From positions 385,284 to 449,283 of the forward strand of contig VWZW01000551.1 in NCBI GenBank assembly GCA_013397115.1: a stretch of DNA of 64,000 bases, given 5' to 3'. Source of the stretch: Edolisoma coerulescens. Lineage: Eukaryota; Chordata; Aves; Passeriformes; Campephagidae. Position numbers and translations under genes: made by a program. Under the pieces are notes generated by a model, which was not told where the DNA came from, did no database searches, and saw only the letters and a program-made list of their open reading frames with translations. Positions 1 to 64,000 of this stretch are shown here, one piece after another; positions within the stretch are counted from its first letter, which is position 1; each line of letters starts with the position of its first letter.

Positions 1-57279
<57,279 letters not shown>

Positions 57280-58719
57280 CTACAAAACAGAGAGAGAGAG
57301 GTTTTAGGATGAACTCTAGAAGAGATACACAGTTATCACAATGCAGAGAAACATCCAGTTATTTCTTTCAGGGAAGGGTCTTTGCCTCAGGAAATTGTAG
57401 TAGGCTCTCTTCAGATGCTCACGTGTCCCACCGGAAAGCAGGATGCCAACCGGGACTGCCACTTGGCAAGCACCAATTGAGGCTGATCTGCTGAGCCTGG
57501 CTGTAGTGAAATGATGTGGGCCAATTAACAACCACAAGCCAGAAAAAGCCACAGCTTGGGCAGAGAGAGGAAGAGGAAATCCTAGACACTGCAGAAGTGG
57601 TGAGGCCTCATAGGTCCCACTGCACCTACAACTAAGTGTATTCATGGGGAATGCTAATAAAAAACCAAAATGCTCATCTACGGGAGAAGAGAAACAACCT
57701 GGATACCTGCAAAGGGCTTATAACAGGGCATCACACAGAACTTAGGATCATGATACTGTTTCTAAGGTAAAGGTGCTTTTAAACTGAATTTCATAGGAGC
57801 CCTACCATATCTGATTAGAATGATAGTACACTACTGCTGACAAGGAAAAGCAATTAATTTGTCATCTTTGTCAATGGGCCTTTTGGGGCATAAAAGTGTT
57901 CTATGAGCTGCCACTGCAGATACATTAAGAAAAGCTATAGCTCACTATAGCCTGAACTACAGTTGTAATTAAAAACGTGACATAATATAAAGTATCACAA
58001 ACTACTGTCATCTTTGATATTTCTTACAAGTTCCTACACACGGAAGTGTGGTTCCTGCAAAAGACAATTTACATTAACGATAGACTGAAAAATCAGCAAG
58101 CAACAACCTGCTTAGGTTTTCAACCACAACTTTCATAATAAATAAATTCAACCTGAACTCTCCATAGTGAGAGCTTTTTAAGAGTAGCGTGTTTTCCAGA
58201 AAAAGAATTTAAACAGTATAATTATATGTTTTTCTTTTGGACAAATGGGATGTTTTCTTACTTTGTGAGCTAGAAAGAAACTCTGACATGTCAACTGTCC
58301 AGTAGAAAACAAATACGAATAAAAGAAGTATCAATGAACAAAAGAAGCATGAATTTCATTATTAATCAAATGGTCTAACAAATTGAGTTATGTTTATTTG
58401 GTGTTCTTAAGAAAAAACTGTTAGGATGGGGTGGCTAATGCAGGACTTAATTGTACTTACACACAGTAGCACTAAAGTAATCTCAGACGCTAATAAACAG
58501 TCCACTTCTAACGGCTCTTCTCATCGCTTTACGTCCACATTCTGATTCTGGAGGAAGCTTCTAAAATCTGTACAAGGCAATACATGCACGATGCCGTTAT
58601 CAGGACAGAAGCCAGAATGCTATGTTACTATCAGCTTTACAACTAGAAACTTTCCACATGCTTCCACGGACTGTTAACCACGTCCGTCATTCCTGCTCCC
58701 TGGCACAGCACCAGAACCA
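57280..58719 (-). other. EXT2: EXT2 5' flank, probably intron 1
   Basis: The acceptor of exon 2 (AG at 57281-57280 with a CT-rich tract to 57300) opens this stretch, so upstream sequence is intronic at least up to an untranslated exon. I could not place that exon. A GTAAGT donor-like motif at 58459-58454 (gene strand) is possible but unsupported. Confidence 0.7.
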
Positions 58720-59130
58720 CCCGTGTGATGACACAGGTCGCACTCTGCCGCGAGCGTTTCAGTCACTCGGCAAACCCGTGCAGAGCTGAGCCCGGGCGGA
58801 AGAACGCTCAGTGGAAAGCACCTCTCCATCCACGGAAACGTTTTCTCTCACACAGCACACAGTCCGCTTGGGCAACCGCACGCACGGGACAAGGTGTACT
58901 CGCACTTGGAGTACTGGAAGTAGCGGGAACAAGACACAGCAGACAGAGAGGTGGCAACACCATTACGAGACGCAAGGGCGGAGGCACGGCACGGGCCGCC
59001 TTCCGAGCGACGCGGCGGGCCCAAGCCAGCCCGGAACCCGGNGGTGCTCGCCCCGCCGCAGCGGGCACTGGCACCGTGCCAGCGTCCATCCGCGCGTGCA
59101 GAATGTGTACCGATGAACCACCCCCACGCT
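58720..59130 (-). promoter_or_regulatory. EXT2: CpG island, likely EXT2 promoter / untranslated exon 1
   Basis: CpG dinucleotides become dense here (for example CGAGCGACGCGGCGGGC at about 59004-59020 and CATCCGCGCG at about 59089-59098) in an otherwise CpG-poor window. It lies about 1.5 kb upstream of the start-codon exon, and vertebrate housekeeping genes such as EXT2 usually start in such islands. No TATA box is obvious. One ambiguous base (59042) and the gap at 59199-59249 may hide part of it. The long overlapping open frames here come from GC-rich sequence without stops and are not genes. Confidence 0.6.
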
Positions 59131-59198
59131 GGTTTCCGCTACATTTGCATTCTTGGCTCGCTTTCCTCCAGTCCTTTGTGGCTTTCCAAAACTGTATT

Positions 59199-59249
59199 NN
59201 NNNNNNNNNNNNNNNNNNNNNNNNNNNNNNNNNNNNNNNNNNNNNNNNN
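59199..59249. other. Assembly gap (51 N)
   Basis: An unresolved run of N directly beyond the CpG island; GC-rich promoter sequence is often lost in assembly. The gap's true size is not known from this sequence. Confidence 1.
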
Positions 59250-59709
59250 CTTTGGGTCATGTATCACTTTCTGCTGGATCACACTACTTAAGTAAGGAAA
59301 TATCCCAAATCTGCACCTTCCCCAAACCCTTCTCAAAAGTAACTGGAACCAAGGCCTCTTCTAACAGAAGATAGAGAAGGACACATTTGTTGCACAAATG
59401 TTGCACAACTCCAGCCGTGTGGGAATCAGAAACAATATTTGGGTTTCTTTCCCAAAAATGGGAGCTGACTTGTTCTGTAGGCAAAAAAAAAACCCCAAAA
59501 ACCAAACAACAAAATAAAAACCAAAAACAACAAAAAAAAAAACCCAAACAGAAAAATCCCAAACAATCAAAAAAAAAAAACCAAACCAAAACCAAAAAAG
59601 TATATATATACCAAGCCAAAAAAAAAAAAAACTTAAAAAAAACCCCCAAAAAACCAACAACCAACCAAACAACAACCAACCAAAAAAAAAATACACCCAA
59701 GTCAGTAAG
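59250..59709. repeat. Flank plus A/C-rich low-complexity tract (tract 59480-59695)
   Basis: After about 230 bases of plain flank, 59480-59695 is almost wholly A with C clusters (AAAACCCC, AACCAAACC, ACCAACCAAC) and a short TATATATA near 59602. Such tracts are common next to retroelements in songbird assemblies. The open frames on both strands here are composition artefacts. Confidence 0.85.
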
Positions 59710-60070
59710 ATCATAGTATGGTTTGCATTAAAAGGGGCCATCTTAAAGGTCATCTACTTTCAACCTTCCTTCCTCAGGCAGGGACACATTCCATCAGACC
59801 AGGTTGCTCAAAGCCCCAATCTGGCCTTGAACACTTCCATGCATGGTGCATTCCCAACTTCCCTGGCCCACCTGTGCCTCACTATCCTCACAGTGAAGAA
59901 TTTCTTCCTAATATCTGATCTAAACCTACCCTCTTTCAGTTTAAAGTCATTCCCCCTTACCCTATCACCACATGCCTTTGTAAAAGTCCCTCTCCAGTTT
60001 ACTTGTAGGCTCCCTGCAGGCTGCTCTAAGGTGTCTCCAGAGGCTTCTCTTCTCTGGGCTGAACAATTCC
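59710..60070 (-). mobile_element. CR1 LINE 3' fragment, minus strand
   Basis: Reads as the reverse complement of the CR1 3' end: TCATAGTATGGTTTGCATT, then CATCTACTTTCAACCTTCCT, ACCAGGTTGCTCAAAGCCCC, a CACAGTGAAGAATTTCTTCC segment and a final CTTCTCTTCTCTGGGCTGAA. The terminal repeats sit at the A/C-rich tract (59700-59710), and the copy is 5'-truncated near 60070. Same orientation as EXT2. Confidence 0.92.
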
Positions 60071-60453
60071 AAAATGCTGCAGCTGAACTGTGCACAGGGC
60101 AAAGGTACAGTGGAGGCATTCCAGCAGCAGCAATGTGGTGTCCCTGCATGTGGCACTGTGTTCTTTATCCTTCTCTGCTTCCTGGGCTGAAACAGCAGAA
60201 CCTGACTATGTTCAGTGGCACCGAAGTGGAAGCAGGGCTGACTTTGTATCTCTCACCTGTAAACAATTTTCAACTGTTAGGACGTTTCAACTGTTACAGT
60301 TTAACCAATAAAGTTTTCAGCAATTTTGTCCTGCTGGCCCCTTCAGCCAGCTGATCTCTGAGCCAGAAGCATTTCCAGTCTCTCTGTTCCCTGAGATACA
60401 AGGCAGGCCAGCTCTGCTCCTATCTTGTAATCCTTGGTGGTTTAAAAGACTCT

Positions 60454-60474
60454 TACCATGAGTATCTCATGGTA
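60454..60474. repeat. Perfect 9-base palindrome with 3-base spacer
   Basis: TACCATGAG (60454-60462), TAT, CTCATGGTA (60466-60474). On the minus strand the left arm reads CTCATG|GTAAGA, a splice-donor-like string. Confidence 0.8.
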
Positions 60475-61116
60475 GTGTCAGCTTTTGCTGCCCTGAAATG
60501 TATTCTTCCCCTTTTCAATTTTTCTTGTAGCTGTTTTTATAGATTTGTATCTTATGTACAATGGTGACGTGATGGTGTACTACCCTATAACGTGTGTTTG
60601 TGGAAGGATGGGGGTTTGCACCTATCCCTGCTCTAAGCCTCTAAACTGAATCTCCCTGTCACGCACACACTGAGTACAGTGTCCTTAAACAGCCTTGACT
60701 GTCAGCAAGAGATTAGTTCTCTCTCACTTCACCTGCCCTTGGGAAAACGGCTTTCTGCAAAGCCGTCCACATGCACGCACAGAGACAGCTCCCTCCGTAC
60801 TCCCACAGAAAAGGCAAAACGCTGTCACTGCAGTGCTTCCTCTTCTTTCTTTCAACCTCTCCTCACACACGTGGCATTGCAGGTGATGTAGCATTCTCCT
60901 CAGACTCACTGCTACCTTCTTCATCTTGTCCGTGACATTCAAAGCCAACAACAGACAGCACTCATAGACCTTAAAACACCTTTCTGAGCGCTGGTACTGG
61001 CTTTTTCCTCTGGTGCTGGCTTGTTCCTCCTCACAAGAACAAGCTCCCGGCGTTTGTTAGAGCACATCATGTTTCTGGGCTTAACCCATCAGCTTCAAAT
61101 TGCTGCAAGCTGCCCC

Positions 61117-61183
61117 ATTCATAAATCAGAGGCAGGAGCCCTCCTTCAGGAGGACGGCTGGACCGTGTCTGATTTTTATGAAT
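61117..61183. repeat. Imperfect inverted repeat
   Basis: ATTCATAAATCAGA (61117-61130) pairs with TCTGATTTTTATGAAT (about 61168-61183) apart from two extra T; between them CTCC/GGAG adds a small inner stem. Confidence 0.65.
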
Positions 61184-64000
61184 TGGAAGGGGCCCCATTC
61201 ACGTGTTGGGGCTGTTCGGATGAGCACAGGATCTCTGCAGTTGTGGGATTAGCCAGCACGAGCAGTGCCCGGCTGTGCCTGAGCCAGGGAGAGGGGTTCC
61301 CAGCCCTGTCGCGTGACAGGGACACCGGCTGGTCCACGTGCGGCGGCGGGGAGCAGGAGTGGGGGTCACCGAGCGCAGCCTGCGCCAGCCCACGCAGTGC
61401 CCGCAGGCGCTTCCTCTGCCTCCCTGCTCTGCCAGGGAGAAGAAAGTGCATCGAATCAATGGTAGCTGAAATATTCATGGAGACTTGATGATCCTTTCAT
61501 CTCCGTAGGAAAATTTGAACATCAGTGCACTTTTATTAAAAGCTAGTATTAAACAAATGCAAGAGGCATCAGCTATTTTATTTCAAAATACAGCAAGAAA
61601 AATGGAGGATGTAGTCTGTCTTGATAGAGATTTCCCTGAAACCACATCAGGGAGCCTGCTTATATTCTAGTGATGCAGCTAAGCCAGACAAGTCTGCGGC
61701 ACAGCATCTATTTTTAGACTCCAGGTTGCCATTTATAGCTTATGAAAATATTCATCAGCATCTGGATAACCGGCTATCAATTTTTATAAATGCATGGGAG
61801 AAATCAGATATTTCACTTCTCTTTGCTTTGCCCTTTTATGTCCTGCCTTATGTGGCTCTTTGGGGGTCATCTGGAATTTGTTTTTAAGGGCTTAACCATC
61901 ACACCATACATTTGCCTGCTGTTGCATACGGCATCGGGCATTTTCTATTGGGATGATCAGTGTACAGAAGAGAAAACCTTTTACTAGCTACTATGTCTCC
62001 ACATGTAAAGAAGCTGCATGTGAGATTGTGGTGCACCTTATGCAGTCAGTGAAAACACCTGAAAACACCTTTATAATAAAAGGAGGTAATTTTCAAAGGC
62101 AAATATGAAGAGGAAATCTAATGGTTTGAGGACATCTTTTAAACCTTATTTTCCACCTATGGCATAGCATAACTAAAAACTCATAGCTCAGTTTATTCTT
62201 CTGAAAATTTTGATAGTGGCTACTGCCAATATATGAGGTACTGAACTAAATTAAAGAGTTTCTATTATAAGAGAAGGAAGAATATTGTAGCAGCCTGTTT
62301 GGTTCACTGTTCTGGCTTAAGTCTTACAACCAAATGGCACCCTACTTTAAATCAGTGAAGTTTTTAACTAGTCTGATCAATAAACTGCATGTAGCAGCCA
62401 ATTGCATGGTTTTCTCTCCTGATCCAGTCCCTCATACACTTCCAGTGCTGCTGGTTTGTGATGGATAGCAGTGGTCAAAACAGTGATTTAATTTATGTCT
62501 GTAACTCTTACTTCCTCTACTGCCTTCTCAAACTGAAAGGAAAAAGAAGTGTAAATATACTTCAAAGGCATGCTGCAATAGCTCCCACTGAGGGATATGA
62601 GACACAAGGAAATTCAGTTAGGCAAGGGTTCCCTTTAAAGAAACTATAATCTGGCAGAAAGATGCAGATAGAAACAATCTGTCAGAGTGTGTTCCCCCCT
62701 CCCTAAAGCTTTCAGCTGTCACGGTCTGCAGAGGCATTAATCTTTAATCAATTGAATGCCTTCTGCAGTGAGGTATCCAGGGAAAGGACAGGTCACAACA
62801 AGCATTCGCCTAGAATAACTAAGCAGTCGTGCATGAGCTGTGCCATCAGACCTTGCTGGATAGCAGCAGGGAATAAATGGAGAGCTAAAAATAGCCTTTC
62901 CTTGCAGTGTTTTTCCAGACTATTTTTGATTCTTCATTTTGATAAGGTCGACTGGCTATTTGCTAAAAATAACCAATCCCGGCAAACTGAGGACAAAAAG
63001 TAGAGTATTTATAACCACCTCAGACTCTTTAGTACATTTGTTGGCTGCAGATAATATAGGATCTTGTCATCAGTCAGTTGCCAGTGTTTTATGCAAGTCA
63101 GTAATAAATAAAGCATTAATTGGAATGGAAAACGAGTCTGTCTTGCCACTCTGATTTTCTCAGATGGAACACATATCTTTCTGTATATAATCCTGGTAGG
63201 TTACCTTGCCCTGTTCTTCATGATGTGGTCTGAATAGCTTCAGAAATAACCAAAACAACCTCCTGTTAGGTTAGCCAATCTTACAAAAATAGCTGCATAT
63301 GTAATTAAAAGTGCAAAAGCAGTTTTGCATGCCTGATAGTTCAGATGCAGAAATTTTCAGGGGTGTGATTCACGTATCTTCCTCCATGAGAGGTTTTTTT
63401 ATTGAGCCGCTGTGTGCCACTATCTCTCTGATGAAATGAAACCACCACTCTGCCAGCAGGATGAGAGCGACAGAAGGATTCTGTAACCAAGTAACTGGAG
63501 GAGGACTGCAGAGAAATTGTCAATATAAATGATAATTTGACCCCAAGGTAGGTTTCAAGAAACTGGGTCATTATGGGGATGGGGGAAACACACAGCAGTC
63601 AGCCCAGCTGTGCAACCTGTTGGATGTTACAAGGGAGAAAGACAACAATTAAGGCATTAACATTTATTTTTTAAAAAATAAAGTCTATCACACAGTATGT
63701 TTGAGCAACTGCCCTTCTTCAGTTAAGGCAGAGAACTCTTAAGTTATTAGTCAATATTTTCCCTTATAAATATTTTGCTTAGGACCCATTAGATTTCTGT
63801 AAGAGAAAACTCATCTTCACAGATTCGTTTTTTAAGTATACATGATTTTTCATAAATACTTATCTAGAGTGGGCCCCACTTATGTCGTCTGCTTAACTGC
63901 AATGGAACACAGTTTTAATAATTTGGAGATTCACAGATTTTTCCTTCCCACAAACATGAACATGTCAAGTGTATGCCCGACATGTATGTTATGGAAGTTT

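Larger units (their letters stand above)
60071..64000. other. Unique flank upstream of EXT2, no gene recognised
   Basis: About 3.9 kb without a coding exon that I can support. It contains a perfect 9-base palindrome (60454-60474), a longer imperfect inverted repeat (61117-61183), a GC-rich part (61200-61440) and a region 61480-63160 with MEF2-type and other AT-rich motifs that looks like constrained non-coding DNA. Whether it is intergenic or part of a long EXT2 intron 1 cannot be decided from sequence alone. Confidence 0.7.

Noticed and set aside
58454..58459. GTAAGT donor-like motif as the end of EXT2 exon 1
   Set aside because: It lies outside the CpG-dense part and the bases before it (TGTGT) do not fit the donor consensus; no other support.
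58725..59291. Overlapping open frames of 100-190 codons on both strands in the CpG island
   Set aside because: They overlap each other in several frames, run through N bases, and arise because GC-rich sequence has few stop codons. No domain or splice context supports them.
59284..59753. Open frames rich in F, W, V or K, N in the A/C-rich tract
   Set aside because: They are direct translations of a low-complexity tract; composition explains the apparent membrane-like protein.
59808..60354. Open frames of 113 and 175 codons beyond the gap
   Set aside because: They lie across the minus-strand CR1 fragment and its flank and are not the CR1 coding frame in any sensible order.
61021..61488. 155-codon open frame in the upstream flank
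   Set aside because: It lies in a locally GC-rich segment with an overlapping frame on the other strand, no recognisable domain and no splice or initiation evidence.

Overview
The window is nuclear DNA from a bird. It is dominated by one split vertebrate gene, it carries several copies of the avian/reptilian LINE family CR1, and it has no Alu, L1 or B-type SINE sequence that I could recognise. It also carries LTR copies and A/C-rich low-complexity tracts of the kind common in passerine genomes. Passerine is a cautious inference from those repeats, not a proven identification. There are no operons, bacterial genes or CRISPR arrays.

The only gene I can support is EXT2 (exostosin-2), on the minus strand. 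Nine coding exons are present, at 57255-56720, 56546-56457, 51611-51495, 47644-47449, 44071-43932, 43052-42959, 24135-24004, 14526-14337 and 1583-1417. Every junction is GT-AG, the reading phases join without a break, and the joined 1662 bases encode residues 1-554 of about 718. The signal-anchor, the whole GT47 (exostosin) half and the start of the GT64 half, including its DDD metal-binding motif, are in the window. The remaining exons (about 164 residues) lie beyond the left edge. The product is a Golgi/ER type II membrane glycosyltransferase that works with EXT1 to polymerise heparan sulfate.

Layout: 1-57279 is the EXT2 coding body, nearly all intron; the largest intron is 18.8 kb between 24135 and 42959. 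Introns hold CR1 copies (2885-3440, 50770-51257), older LINE-like remnants (about 3500-4330 and 44880-45480), a well-bounded 400 bp solo LTR with a 6 bp target-site duplication (48371-48770), and a probable second LTR (8021 to about 8455). From 57280 rightward is the 5' flank or first intron. A CpG-rich block at 58720-59130 probably holds the EXT2 promoter and untranslated first exon, and is followed by a 51-base assembly gap (59199-59249). Beyond are an A/C-rich tract, a minus-strand CR1 and about 4 kb of unique sequence with no coding exon that I can see. Parts of this last stretch and of introns 7 and 8 look like regulatory DNA, but that is inference.

I did not find a convincing new biological system. 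The most interesting unexplained signals are a cluster of four short perfect inverted repeats at 50138-50229, a 69-base hairpin-capable element at 16841-16909, and the regulatory-looking block with MEF2-type sites at 61480-63160.
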